Of a DNA stretch of 64,000 bases, positions 37,620 through 62,429 are shown one piece after another. The notes under the pieces were generated by a model that had not been told where the DNA came from, did no database searches, and saw nothing but the letters and a program-made list of their open reading frames with translations. Made by a program: the position numbers and the translations under genes. Position 1 is the stretch's first letter. Each line of letters opens with the position of its first letter. This DNA comes from Limanda limanda (taxonomy: Eukaryota > Chordata > Actinopteri > Pleuronectiformes > Pleuronectidae), in the NCBI RefSeq assembly GCF_963576545.1, contig NC_083646.1:20346663-20410662 (forward strand), written 5' to 3'.

Positions 37620-37715
37620 GACAATGCGACAGATTTAATTGCATTAGAGGAACTTCATACATTATTCCCTGAAAAGTTTGTATTTCAGATGTAGGAGGCA
37701 TCAATGCCACAGCCG
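37620..37715. repeat. Copy 1 of an unnamed dispersed repeat
   Basis: Shares CATTATTCCCTGAAAAGTTTG and GTAGGAGGCAT contexts with 41825-41925 over about 95 bases in the same orientation. I cannot name the family. Confidence 0.55.
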
Positions 37716-39540
37716 TGACAAACCCACGGCTGTGGGCAGCAGCTGCACTGTACATTAGTTTTGGCGAGAAGGATTTAAGGAGCCACTGCTTTTTTCCTCT
37801 GCTGATTGTAAAACTCATGAGTGTCTCTGTAGAATGGGATGAAAGTGCAATAGTTTCTTCTACAATCCTGATTCTCTCCTCTCTTTAGGAAAGTGTCAAT
37901 CATTCCTACCCCTTTAATTCATATTTTTATAATGTAATGTTTTGTTCGGTTCAAAGAAAGGGAAAGAGGACAGAACGTCCTTATTGTACATAGAGTTTAG
38001 ACTCCGTTTATTGGTCAGATTTATTTATTAGAAATGACAGGGATATTGACTTTTTTCTTACACAGATGTGAAAGTGCCAATGATAAAGGAATGGCTTTAG
38101 ATGTAAAAGCCACAACATGGACCACGGCTGTTTCCTTATTTGTATTTTAAAAGAATCTCAGGCTTGGGAACAAAATAGCACATTGGATAATGTGTCAAAT
38201 CTGTATATGATTCCAGGGTTCGGTTGCAACAGAAGTATTGAGCTAAGTACAAACACAAGAACACTTGCGTGCCATCCGAAGAGCCCACGCCAGCAGGGCC
38301 AGCCAATGGCGTCAAAAGGAATCAACATTCACTGCTGTGCTTGTAGTTGTTACTGCTCAGATTCTGCCAGGTTTTAAAACAGAAATTTGATTTCTCCCCA
38401 CAACTTTGTGGGCTGAATGAGATGGACTGTGACTCTACTTAGCCTGCTCTGAGCTGCTGATCCCAGTCCTGGATTTTTTGTTGAAGAATTTCTCAGTCAG
38501 TGTGCTGTCTTTCATTTCAGTTGTTTGTCATCATGCGGCGAGTTGATTAAAGAAATCTAATAAAAACAAGAATACGTGTCGTGATTACTACAGAGGTATT
38601 GGGAAAACTGCAACACACTGATCATGGAAGAACTCCTCAGCTCACATCTCTGCAGGGTGCCTGAAAACAAACAGATGGACAGGAGCAGCCACAGTAAAGA
38701 CTTGAGCTCTGACATCAGAGCTACTGCTCCTGTGTGATTGATTTTATCATTAATTGGAATAAATTGAACTTGTCATCTACAACGAAATAGGGGACCTTCA
38801 AGAGACACACAGAAACCTTTTTTTTAACGTATCGTATAAAATTTTACTGTTATATGTTGCATAGCAAACAACAGAAGGACACTTGCAAAGATCATAAATA
38901 CAGGTATGCAGCACAATATGAATACATGAAGACAAAGGCGTCACATAATAGTATTATACGAAAAAAGGGGTCTAAAAGTGAAGTAAACAAAAGCAGATGA
39001 GCAGAAAAATCTAATCAAATGCTATTTTTTTCCTATAAAGAGATAAGCACCGACATCTAACCATAAAGTTCAACAAATGACTTGTTTTAATCGGTAGGCA
39101 TCAACCATTCACTCCACAGCATTACACCATACTGAACTATGCTAAATTCTGGTGTACTGCTGTTTGTGTCCTCTGTGACCACATGATTGTGTGTAAGTAC
39201 AATGTCAATGTTCTCAGACACCTTCAATACATATATGAAGATATAATAGATTCTTGTTGCTGACCATGTTCATCCCTTTATAGCCACAGTTTGCAATCTT
39301 CTATCAGATACATACATATATATACATACATATAGCAGGAGTCTCAAAGACGAACAAAGACCGTTTGAGAGCAGAGAAAGAAACAACCCAGTGTTAGTGG
39401 GCTGTTCCTAAAAAAGTGAGCATATACCTGCTTCATTCAGGGCGTTACTATGACATCATAATTAAAAAGGATACCACAATGTTATTAAGATTTTCTAAAT
39501 AACCTAACTTTGTTTTGAATGAACAGGTTACATAGTAATT
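37716..39540. other. Intergenic DNA without recognised features
   Basis: AT-rich sequence between adcy3 and wdr26. Open frames are short and show no family motifs. No RNA gene was recognised. Confidence 0.5.
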
Positions 39541-39559
39541 AAAGTCTGTCCTCACATTT

Positions 39560-39885
39560 ATTTACAAGTCTGTGTGTGTGTGCGTGTATGTGTGTGTTCC
39601 TGTACTCATATGGTTTTTTTGACTTTTTTAATCATAGACTCTACAGAGTGAGGACATTTTTGGAAAGTGAAGACATTTTGACATTCCCCACTTTTTCAAT
39701 GGGCTGTTTGAGGGTTAAGACTTTGCTTTAGGGTTAGAATTAGATTTAGGTTAGGCATTTAGTTTGGATGGTTGAGGTTGGGGTTAGTCTAATTATGTCA
39801 ATGAGTGTGCTCACTAAGTTGCACAAACGTGTGTGCGTGCGTGCGTGCGTGCGTGCATGTTTGTGTGCGTGCACGTGTGTTTTAA
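39560..39885. repeat. Dispersed repeat with telomere-like words and GTGC microsatellite
   Basis: Contains GTGAGGACATTTTTGGAAAG, TTTTCAATGGGCTGTTTGAG, AGGGTTAGAATTAGATTTAGG and ATGTCAATGAGTGTGCTCAC in the order of a common fish dispersed repeat. It is followed by a (GTGC)n run at about 39830-39857. The TTAGGG-like words belong to the repeat and do not indicate a telomere. Confidence 0.6.
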
Positions 39886-39899
39886 TGATTGCAGTGAGC

Positions 39900-40366
39900 A
39901 ATAAAAACAGAGAGCTGGCGCGCTGTCGCCCCCTGTCGGCGACGCAGAGCTCACGCAAAGCGACGTGAAGGAATTTCAGTGTACGTCAGCACGTCGGTCC
40001 ATAACAGGGCAGCTCTGCAGCTGTCTCAGAGCAACAATAACAAGCTGCACTGACAACTTCCCCGCGACACTACCGCCTCCTGACAGCGCCGCTCGACGCC
40101 GAATCTCACACAATGACGCCGTCTACATAACTCCGGCCTCCGTGTCTTCGACCTCCGAGCCGGAAACCGGGTTGTCCTCGCCGCTGCCGCCGCGACACGA
40201 GCACGGAGAGTCGGCCGCAGGGGCAGCAGGGCAGGTCGGGGCTGCATCTGGGTCAGTGGGCCTGTCGGCGGACCAACGGCTGCCTGTCTTCCCCCCGCAG
40301 TGTCCCCGCGGCGGTCCTCGCTCTTCCGTCCACACGTCGTGTCCCCTCTGTACCCGCCACGGTAAC
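39900..40366 (+). promoter_or_regulatory. wdr26: wdr26 CpG-rich promoter and 5' UTR
   Basis: GC content and CpG density rise abruptly at about 39920 and stay high through coding exon 1. The frame that holds the wdr26 start is open upstream to 39965, so an N-terminal extension is formally possible. Homologues start at the ATG at 40367, so this stretch is taken as promoter and leader. Confidence 0.6.
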
Positions 40367-50609
<10,243 letters not shown>

Positions 50610-53044
50610 TGATCTTCTGGTGCTCTGAACCCAAGGAGCGCTAAGACTCTGTAGACACTTGAATGGATGAAGTGGGGGGAAGCTTTATGATTGGACAGCT
50701 GCCTCCTGGAGGCGGAGCTGCTTGTGCTCCATGTCAGGATGTCACAACTCGTCAGCTATCGGACTCCGTCACATTATTGAGAGCAGATCCGTTCTAGTAA
50801 TAGCTGGGCTCGAGAACATCCAGAATCTGACCCATCACCCCTTCCTCCTCCTGTATGGACCCATTCCCTCAGCACCATCCAGGACCACCTGGAGCAACCT
50901 GCTCTTATTTATTATCAGCTACATTATTTAATTTATTCATGAGTAGTGCTAGGCTGTGACGTAGCAGCACCAGGTGGAGGGTGAGTGTTCTTCTTTCGGT
51001 CCTCAGTCTGAGCTCCTCACATTAAGAATTTTCAGCTCTTTCCCCCTCCCACCTCCTGAACCCATGAAGAAATTTAACCTGCAGGAACATTTGAAGGCTG
51101 AACTAACCACTTGAAGAGAAGGATTTTTTTAAATGCAAAATTCTACGTTAACTTGTCTTTTTTTTAATGAGGAACACATTGTTTTTTTCCCTCTGGCTTT
51201 CCCACGGTTAGAATAGAAAGAATAGTCTTTGACTAGCATGTTACACAGGACTGCACATGACACCATGATCAATGGCAACTTCATGCAGTGTCAGTGGATG
51301 GCTGCATACAGCTGCTGATGTGTTGAGACCTACAGTATAGCGTTAGAAGGATGATCTGTCAACCCTTACCTCTGCATATGGATTATCTGAGTGTTGTCTC
51401 CTGTTGCTCTGCGTGGATTTCTTCTTGATTTTTGATTCTGGCTTCACTTCCATTTCTGTTTCTGCTTCCTGTACACAAACCGCACTCATTATATCAATTT
51501 ATTTGCATTTGGTTTAGTTGTCACTTGTTCCAAGTTTCATTTACCACACCGTGTTTGTGTTTTTATTTACTGTATGTGGAGCTATAACATGTAGGAAGAC
51601 ACTACCTGATTTATTTATGATCCCAGTGGAGCCCCAAATCCCAGTTCAACTGTTTCAAAAGATAAGGCTGGTGTTATTCTCTGTATTCTATTGACAAATA
51701 ATTCTGTAAAAATAGACCAGAAGCAACCATATGTTTCTCAAAACCTGACATCTTCCTCCCTCTGTCTGTGGCTCTCCAAGCCAACTTGTTTCTCCTGTCG
51801 ATGTGAACTTTTTAGAAACACCTCAAAAACATCTGCTTGCTAGTTATTTTCAAACAAAGTTTGCTAGGGTCAGAATGATCATTACATCTTCAGAATCCAC
51901 ATGGACTCATCTGCAGGATGGTCTGTGTGACTCAAAATAAACTAGTCTGTGACAGTGTGTACGTGGTGATGTAACAGTGTGGCTCACTGATGTGTTTTAA
52001 CAGTTGTTGGAAACAACGGCGCTCTGTGGTTCAGAGAAGTAACTATCAGGTCATAGAACACACACACACACAGATTCAGTGACTTGTGGTCTGCACCTGA
52101 CATTTTCTTTCGGGATGAAACAACAAAGAAAGCAAGAACATTTGAGCCTCATCCTCTGAGGTCAACACATCACAGTGAGCTGAGAGGACGATATCAAATT
52201 CCTGTTTAATCACACAGTCGGTGTCTAACACATTTGTACACAAGTGTAACATAAAGTTATTATGTACTTCTACAAAGTGTTTCAGAGAATCAAAAGAAAA
52301 AACTTGCTTGATACAATATTCAATGTAATATGTGCTGTATATTTGTATGTTATGGCATGTATTATGAGACTGTGTACAATGGCAGACAGGATGACGTGTT
52401 TTTCAGGGTTCCCGCACCTGCTGTTGTTTTTTTTAAGAATCCAGCTGCTCTTCATCAGCAGTATTTTTCATCAGATTTTCTTAAATGTACGACTGTTGTA
52501 ATATAAAGCACTGACTTCACATTTACACCTGTACACCAACTAACACAGGTGTTTTGACTTTCATAAACCAGAGTGCACATTCACATTTCAGTCTGCTCAT
52601 GTTCCCAAGATGTCCCCAAAAGACTTGTTTTTCCTCCCAGTCCTGGATGATACCTGCAGGATGGAGAGGACTGAGGGGAGCCTGTTTATCTGCCCAGGCA
52701 CCATCACAGCCAGCACCAGCTTCTACTCTAACACAGAACATGCACACACAGTGGCCCTCAACAATAGATGTCACACACACATACACACACTTACATTTGG
52801 GTGAATCACAGTTGTGGTGTTCTAGCTTCTGCTTCTGCTACTTTCTTGAGTTGGTTTATTCTTAGTATTTCAGGCGTCTCTTCTTTTCTCTTTTTGCTGC
52901 AAGAAGCCAAAGTAGTAACTTTTTGCTTGCAGGCAGTTTCTGCCAGGAACCATTTTACATTTTAAATGTGTTATTACAAAAGGTGATTGAACTGTTCTGT
53001 ATTGTTCTGTAGGAGACATGCTACGTATGCATATTTTAAATAAA
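50610..53044 (+). other. wdr26: wdr26 3' UTR
   Basis: About 2.4 kb of sequence without family-like coding content, between the wdr26 stop and an AATAAA at 53039-53044. A nearer AATAAA lies at 51936-51941, so alternative ends are likely. Mammalian WDR26 transcripts also have a long 3' UTR. A (CA)n run sits near 52059. Confidence 0.5.
53039..53044 (+). terminator. wdr26: Candidate distal polyadenylation signal of wdr26
   Basis: Canonical AATAAA followed by a T/G-rich stretch (ATGTGTTTTACTTCATGTCC). The proximal alternative is at 51936. Confidence 0.45.
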
Positions 53045-53149
53045 GCATTCAGGGTTTTAAAATGTGTTTTACTTCATGTCCTTTAAGGACACTAAGTCAA
53101 GACACTAACAGAAAAAAATAGGATATCATATACTGTATATTATGGAATA

Positions 53150-53275
53150 GAATGGAATAATAAAACTTGGATCGGACTTTGGGCATGTCTAGGCCCTGAA
53201 AAAGCCCAAAAAAGGGAAATAGAAAACCATCGAAATACAATAGGGCCTCCCACCGTAGGTGCTCGGGCCCTAATA
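53150..53275. repeat. Dispersed fish repeat terminus
   Basis: Ends AATAGGGCCTCCCACCGTAG followed by GTGCTCGGGCCCTAATAA, the recurrent terminus of a very common teleost repeat. Only this end is clear. Confidence 0.6.
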
Positions 53276-53409
53276 AGTGCATTCAACCATGAGGGTACAA
53301 ACCCAGAACAAGAATCAAGAAATAACTATTTTTTTTAGGAAAGCCAAACCATAATGTGCTATAAGTAAGTGCCATTTAAGTGGTACCACATTTTTTTGTT
53401 TAAACTGAA

Positions 53410-53720
53410 GTTTTTTGTTTTATTGTGTTTTTTTTATTCAAGGTGTAGTCGGAAGAGATGCGTTTTTAGTTTGCGGTGGAAGATGTATTGACTTTCTGCT
53501 GTCCTGATGTCGTAGGGGAGCTCACTCCACCATTTATGAGCCAGGACAGCAAACAGTCGTCAGAAATATTGAGAAAATCCTGTTCTATTATAGCAAAAAT
53601 ACAAATTATTTTCATTTCTCGTTTATGTAGGATCATATCATTCGAGGGTAGAACCAATTGTTCTACGAAATAAATATTCCTTCAGCGCTCTTAGAACATG
53701 GAGTGAAAAGTGACTTTTTA
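53410..53720. repeat. Probable dispersed repeat between wdr26 and cnih4
   Basis: Phrases such as GACTTTCTGCTGTCCTGATG and GAGCTCACTCCACCATTTAT resemble a dispersed fish repeat. Family not named. Sequence from 53720 to 54380 shows nothing recognisable. Confidence 0.4.
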
Positions 53721-54384
53721 TTAACTGCTGTTTTAATTCTCATATTTCTTTAGGTCACTGAAAAACTTAGGACACCTCTGGCTGGATGTTTATTTCCCTA
53801 AATGAAAAACGTTGTTCCCCACACTGCACCTAACAGGAATCCTGTTTTTACTTCTTCTGCATCATGAATTGATTGTATCCGTTCGGTTTTATGATCCAGT
53901 GAAGTGTGGGAATGGTTTCTTTACATTGGTTAAGACTCTGTGCAGGATGTATTCAAGTGTTCATACTTAACAAATCATCTCACAATTACAGTATCATTCA
54001 GCAGCAGTATTATGCTGTTTTACAAAATAATGGAAACGGAGTTATTTAAAAATATTTTTCCCTTAATCTTTAATCTGATACTGTCGATAATTCTTCTGCT
54101 GCAACTCTTTTTTTATCTTCTGACAATAAATAAACTGTGTTTATCTTCTCTCCCCCTCCGCTACCATTTTGGCAAAATCACTCAAATTACGCACAACAAA
54201 TGTGTGATATGTATTATGAGGACGTCTTAATTTAGATTATAAATACTACTTTTTACATTAATGCTGGTTGTCAGTCTCCAATCACAATGAGGACTGTATT
54301 TCTGCTATTTGCAAGGAGAATGTATTATTTTTCAGAGCTGTAAACAGTGATATGAAATATTTATCAAAAGATGTGTCACATAGG

Positions 54385-54475
54385 CAGCAATAGGGTTGTC
54401 CACTAACCGGGTCTGTGGTTCGATCTCTCGCATCTCTAGTCTGCATTCAAAAATGTCCTGAACCACAGATTACAC
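54385..54475 (+). repeat. tRNA-derived SINE fragment
   Basis: Contains a box B-like GGTTCGATCTCT after GGGTTGTCCACTAAC, then GTCTGCATTCAAAAATGTCC. This order is seen in tRNA-derived SINEs of fishes. It is truncated and not a functional tRNA, since the box A half and acceptor stem are missing. Confidence 0.45.
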
Positions 54476-54591
54476 CTGAAGGTTGTAACTGGTGATGAAA
54501 AAGCACAGAATAGATTGTGGATGCTACTTACTACACCATAAAGGACTGACATTAATACAATCAAACAACCACAAACAACTTGTCTTTAATG

Positions 54592-54597
54592 TTTATT
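54592..54597 (-). terminator. cnih4: Candidate polyadenylation signal of cnih4
   Basis: TTTATT on the plus strand (AATAAA on the minus strand), about 1040 bases downstream of the cnih4 stop. It leaves about 1.5 kb between the convergent wdr26 and cnih4 ends. Confidence 0.5.
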
Positions 54598-55636
54598 TAT
54601 GAAACAAATTTCCCTCCCAAAAAGACATTGATGAGACATGAAGTCATTGAAGTGCAGTTCCCCAGGATCCCTGCACCAGTAGCTCACACTACAGCCTCTC
54701 ATAGTTCAGAACAGTCATGACAGAGCAGTGCACACGCCCATCAGCCGAGTGAAGAACTGAGACACCTGCTCACCCACGGAATGTCACATTGTCAGTATAA
54801 AAGTTGTTCAGTAAATACTGCTTTGGTGCGTGACTGAAGTTGAATCCAAACTGCCACTCTCAGTTCAGACAGCATTCAGCCGAGATGTGACGTTTGTCAG
54901 ATACAACAGAAGAGGAGTGCATGGCTAGTGTGATTGTCTTTCACTCTGCCCAGAGTTGTGTGTGAGTGGGTGTGTGTCGGTGGGGAGAATAGTGGTGTGT
55001 TGGTGATCAGTGATGGAGTGTGATGCTGGAGGTCATAGAAAGGCTAAGAATAGGATCAGGCAGGAATCCACGGTTTGATCATTGCCCGTGTTGTCACAAT
55101 AACAGAGTTTTCACAAAACCTTTGATCAGAACTTTTGTGCAAGCTTCAAGTCCGTAGTGTTACAGTAAACTGGGAGAATGTTGGAACTGTGGGAGTTTAG
55201 AGAAATGCAGGAGCAACAAAAGCATTGGATAAGACCGACGAGTACATACACAACACAAAGACAAATGCAGAGGCTACCCAATCGTTCAGAGTCCTCAAAC
55301 CAATGTAATCAATGTTTGACTGTTTCTGTTGAAATGATTCACTGCTGCAGATAAAAGCTGAAGAAAATTAACTGACGAGCGTATTCCCTAACAACAGAAT
55401 TTTGTAATGATGGCACTGAAGTGCTAAATGGTTCAATATCAAGTTATTATCGTGTCAAAGTGAACACACTGGGATTGTGACAACACAGATGACAGCATGA
55501 AGCTCAGTGCAACTGCAGATACTGTAAACTTGTTCTGGAACAGTTGATGCATACAGTGGAGGATGTGAGGGGTAAAACAGAACAACCTGACGTTTGGAAT
55601 TTGACGGCTTTGGAATCTGAGAGCTCGCCGAGCGCT

Positions 55637-58560
<2,924 letters not shown>

Positions 58561-58868
58561 TTTCTTCTTCCGTCACTAACTCGCTGAGTCCAGTGGGCCC
58601 GTCACTCTGAGTTCTTCCGGGCGGTGCTGCCCCCTGGTGGACGGAGAGGAACAGAGTCACTGCTTAATCATAGACCGTGTATAAAAAGTAAAATAGAACC
58701 ACACCTCTCCTTTACTAACATGACGGTTCAGGTGGGAGAGCAGATGATTGGATGATTGGGAATCAGTGAGCTGGCCAAAGCGGACAGATTTAATAGACAC
58801 ACCAAATCTCTCGCTTCCGGTCCGAGCCTAAGACATAAACACCTGCCGTACAGCTGCGTCTTCATGAC

Positions 58869-59070
58869 CAGTGGTCCCCAACCCCCGGGCCTTGGGTCAT
58901 TTGGTACCGGGCCGCACAGAAGGAATAAACAATTTACATGTTTTCTGTTCTATCTATTATCCGGTCATTTTTCAAAATAAACTGGTGTTTTATTTCGGTC
59001 ACGTAACTTTTTCGCTGAACACAAACCAACACGGTATTTGTCGGACCCATTTGTCAACAAACCAGGTGAA
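58869..59070. repeat. hAT-like MITE terminus
   Basis: Begins CAGTGGTCCCCAACCC and continues GGTACCGGGCCGCACAGAAG, the well-known left end of a widespread vertebrate hAT-type repeat. The right end was not identified before the piggyBac-like sequence starts at 59088. Confidence 0.55.
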
Positions 59071-59087
59071 CCAGCATGTCTGTTTAA

Positions 59088-60215
59088 CCCTTTGATACAC
59101 AACATGGGTCAAAAGTGACCTGATGGAGTTTTAATTGTAAATATCTTTGCAATAAATTTATTTCATCATTCAGAATCCCATGAATTCCTCAATTAACCTG
59201 TTTTTGATCATCACAAATTCTTATTTTCATTTGTCCTTTTTTACTTTTTTAATAAAAAATCATTTTTGTATCACTACCCTTCTAAGGCACAACATGGGTC
59301 AAAAATATCCCGTATTCATTTCATATGTTATTTCATGCATGGGTGTGCTTCTTTGCTATATCTTTTAAAATCTATTTATTTAATCATTTACTATAACAAA
59401 GTATTTATCAAAATATCTTGTTTTTGATTACCAAAAATCATTATTTTCCCTTTCTCTGTCTTAATTTTTTAACTAAAATAGTTTTAATATTACTACATCA
59501 AGTTTACACACATGGGTCAAAAAAGCCCCATGTATGCAAGTGTGAATTTGATAGGAACCTTTGATTTGAAAATGTTTGTAGGAACATGTTTACTGTGGAC
59601 AACTTTTCACATGACACACTTGTCAGAACTACTTGTCAGAACTAAACGGGCTACTTTTTCACATCTGATTCATGTTAGTCTTATTTTACAATTGTTTTAC
59701 CTAAGAAAATATTTGATATCATGTGAAAAGATAACTGCACATAACATTTGAACATTACTTCCCTCTACTGGTGGGAAAGAGAAATATGTCCAATATTATT
59801 AGCTAGCTGTTAACATATTCTCTTTTAGCTAGCTAATGTTAGCTTATGTAAGCTAGGTCAATTCTAGCTAACGATAGCTAGGTCAACATGACATTCTCTA
59901 GCTAATGTTAGCTAATGTCAGCTAAGTCAACAAAATACAACTTGAAATAGAACAGTATACTGTACTGTATACTTTATCAACTGATAGTTGAAAATATTAT
60001 TTTGATTTTCTTTATCCACAGTGTTAGTATGGCTCGTCACAGTCATTCCAGATTTACAGCTGAACAGGTAAGAGCTGCTAAATGAAGAACAGGATGAAGA
60101 TGAAGCAATTCTTAATCCTGATTCTGAGTCTGACATCTCTGATGCTGATGACCTAGACTATGTGCCACAGGGTCAAGCTGGAGTTGTGGGCGTGAATAGA
60201 ATTCAAGCTCTCCTA
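59088..60215 (+). mobile_element. piggyBac-like element, 5' part
   Basis: The left end is TTAA (59084-59087) followed by CCCTTTGATACACAACATGG, matching the piggyBac rule of TTAA target plus a CCC-start TIR. The subterminal word ACATGGGTCAAAA recurs three times (near 59103, 59290 and 59511). After a block of CTAGCTAATGTTAGC words, the plus strand encodes MARHSHSRFTAEQ and then a frame with LNEEQDEDEAILNPDSESD and ISDADDLDY. This is the acidic N terminus of a piggyBac-type transposase. The catalytic DDD region is missing; the sequence passes into a 37-bp tandem array. Confidence 0.7.
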
Positions 60216-60220
60216 GATAT

Positions 60221-60575
60221 GTTTTCATGCCGCTTTTTAACGGCAGAAAAGTTGTCCGTTTTCATGCCTCTTTTTAACGGCAGAAAAGTTGTCCGTTTCA
60301 TGCCTCTTTTTAACGGCAGAAAACTTGTCCGTTTTCATGCCGCTTTTTAACGGCAGAAAACTTGTCCGTTTTCATGCCTCTTTTTAACGGCAGAAAACTT
60401 GTCCTTTTTCATGACACTTTTTAACAGCAGAAAAGTTGTCCGTTTTCATGCCCATTTTTGACGGCAGAAAAGTTGTCAGTTTTCATGCCACTTTTTAACT
60501 GCAGAAAAGTTGTCAGTTTTCATGCCGTTTTTTGTCCGAAGATGTGCCGCTTTTTAACGGCAGAAAAGTTGTCCG
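60221..60575 (+). repeat. 37-bp tandem repeat array
   Basis: About eight head-to-tail copies plus an interrupted ninth of a unit of about 37 bases, made of GTTTTCATGCCGC, TTTTTAACGGCAG and AAAAGTTGTCC. Units differ at a few fixed positions (GCCGC/GCCTC/GCCAC; AAGTTG/AACTTG). Most contain TTAA and a CCG...CGG pair able to form a short hairpin. Unit length is not a multiple of three, so the array is not a protein repeat. Confidence 0.93.
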
Positions 60576-60902
60576 AACATGTGGGTTAAGAAAAATAAAC
60601 GCTGCCACCACCCAGTCACAGGAGGACATCAGACAGGAGGGCCAAGTGAAGAGGAAGAGGTGCAAGATCTTCCCAGCTGCCTTCCGTAGTGAGGCTCCGT
60701 AGCCACACCTTAACGGCCGGTCCGTGAAAATATTGTCTGACATCCAACCTTGTCTTCTTGTCTGCAAGTGTTCATTTTTCACTAAAGAAAGTAGCGCGAG
60801 TAACAAACTCATTTAAATTTCATTAATTGTAACTGCGATACTTGATTTAAAAAAATACTTTGTTACATGCTTGTTACCGCCAAAAGTAGTGGAAGTAGTG
60901 GA

Positions 60903-60965
60903 AGTGTTGGGAGTAATGCGTTACTTTGTTCAACAGTTACTTTGTAACGCGTTACTCCCGACACT
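60903..60965. repeat. Palindromic mini-element
   Basis: AGTGTTGGGAGTAATGCGTT at the left and its near-exact inverse at the right (complement AGTGTCGGGAGTAACGCGTT) are separated by about 20 bases. The words match the termini of a common fish DNA-transposon repeat, here reduced to two TIRs almost back to back. Confidence 0.75.
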
Positions 60966-60984
60966 TCTCGTACCTAACTACATT

Positions 60985-61190
60985 TTGGAACTTTTGACCT
61001 CATACGTGCCCGGTCGTAACCCTGAGGTCCTCAGTGAAGACCCTGCTCACCATCCCACAGACCAGGCTGAGGACCAGAGGAGACTGGGCCTTTTCTGTTA
61101 GGGATCCCACTCTGTGGAAGAATCTCCCTGAGAAGATGTGTCTGATAAACTCCTTATTCTCTGTTAAATCTCTACTAAAGACAAAGACAA
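60985..61190 (+). mobile_element. Non-LTR retrotransposon 3' fragment
   Basis: One frame reads LRSSVKTLLTIPQTRLRTRG and then DPTLWKNLPEKM, closely matching the copy at 5465-5710 on the other strand (LRSSAKALLSIPQTRLRTRG). It is a truncated LINE tail with no intact ORF. Confidence 0.6.
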
Positions 61191-61254
61191 TACATTAACA
61201 AAACAGAACAGCTGAAATAACTGGAACAGTGAGAACAGGCCAGTTAACAGTATG

Positions 61255-61345
61255 GAATGACAAGAGTGTGTGCGTGCATGTGTGGTTGTGGTTGTGGTTG
61301 TGTGTTTGTGCGTGTGTGTGTGTGTTTGTGTGTGTTTTATATAGA
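61255..61345. repeat. GT/GTTGTG-rich simple repeat
   Basis: Imperfect GTGTG and GTTGTG units in intergenic DNA. The flanking DNA from 61346 to 61940 is AT-rich with nothing recognised. Confidence 0.75.
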
Positions 61346-61948
61346 GATTGAATTCTGTAATTTGAGTAATCATTGGGTAATGTGGGACAACTAAACTTCA
61401 GTATGTCTACTTCCTTTTCTAAAGAAAACTTGTCAATGGGACTTTTACGATAAGTTATCATGGATATCATGCAACTGAAATCACATGACTTTATTGGTTA
61501 ATGTCACAGAAAGGGGAGGGACAAGTGATTCAGAAAAGATTAATGTAAAGGATATAGATGTCTTTAAATTGATAATGTTCCCAATTCTTATCAAATTTGT
61601 GATGTATTCAAGCAATAAAATAAGCAAAATAAGTTTAAAATATGTTTTGGTTTGTTTTGTTTTTTTTCAAACAATTGTAGTTGTCCCACTTGCATGCTTT
61701 GGGTAATCTGGGACAGTCACTTACGTTCTTTAAATAGTGAAATGGGCATTGAGGGATTTCATGAAGTAAAAAATTAAAAGTACAGAGGTGTTGTCAGACA
61801 GGAGTTGATGGTAAATACAGTTTGCCTGAGATAATTATATCAGAAAACTTTTATTTTTATTTGATCTTTTCTAATTTTTTTATTCTTCAACAGTCAGTGC
61901 TCTAGTGTCGGTGATCTTCAAACTGCTTTAACAATTGTTTTCATTGTT

Positions 61949-62420
61949 GTTACGACCCTGACTAGGGGTAAAACAGTCGCAACATGATCAAAGAGTCCCC
62001 CCCCCCCTCCTTCCACTCTCCCAAGAAACCAGCCACAAACAATTATCAGCCCGTTAGTGTTTATTAAAAACACCTTCTCCTTCAGGGTGGGCTAGTAGCC
62101 AAAACAATAAACAGAAAACTACCCTAAGGCGAAACAACCTAAACTTCCCTACTCAAAATAAAGGAAAACAAAAGACAGGTTACTGACCTAATTCCTCAAG
62201 TAAGCAAAACAGGAGAAAACATGGATCAAACAAAAAGGCTACCCACCCCTACCATGAACAGGCTGGTACAAAAAAAAGAACAGTTTGATAAAGTGCTGCA
62301 CAAGCTGAGTGCAGCTGGACGTCCGGCTGGCAGTGGCAAGGAGAGAGACAGAGAGACATACACCCCGAGAGAGAGAGAGGGAGAGAAGGAGAGGGAGCCA
62401 CACAACCTCAGGGTTGTAAC
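61949..62420. mobile_element. TIR element with 6-bp target duplication
   Basis: A 472-bp block starting GTTACGACCCTGA and ending with the inverse TCAGGGTTGTAAC (12 of 13 matching). It is flanked by the perfect direct repeat ATTGTT at 61943-61948 and 62421-62426. It contains a poly(C) run near the left, a purine-rich (GAGA) run near the right, and no transposase. It is a non-autonomous DNA transposon of unassigned superfamily. Confidence 0.75.
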
Positions 62421-62429
62421 ATTGTTTAC

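Noticed and set aside
39640..39800. Interstitial telomeric sequence
   Set aside because: The TTAGG-like words are irregular and form part of a common dispersed fish repeat, not a (TTAGGG)n array.
54385..54475. A tRNA gene (box B-like GGTTCGATC)
   Set aside because: No box A or acceptor stem pairing is visible; the context matches a truncated tRNA-derived SINE.
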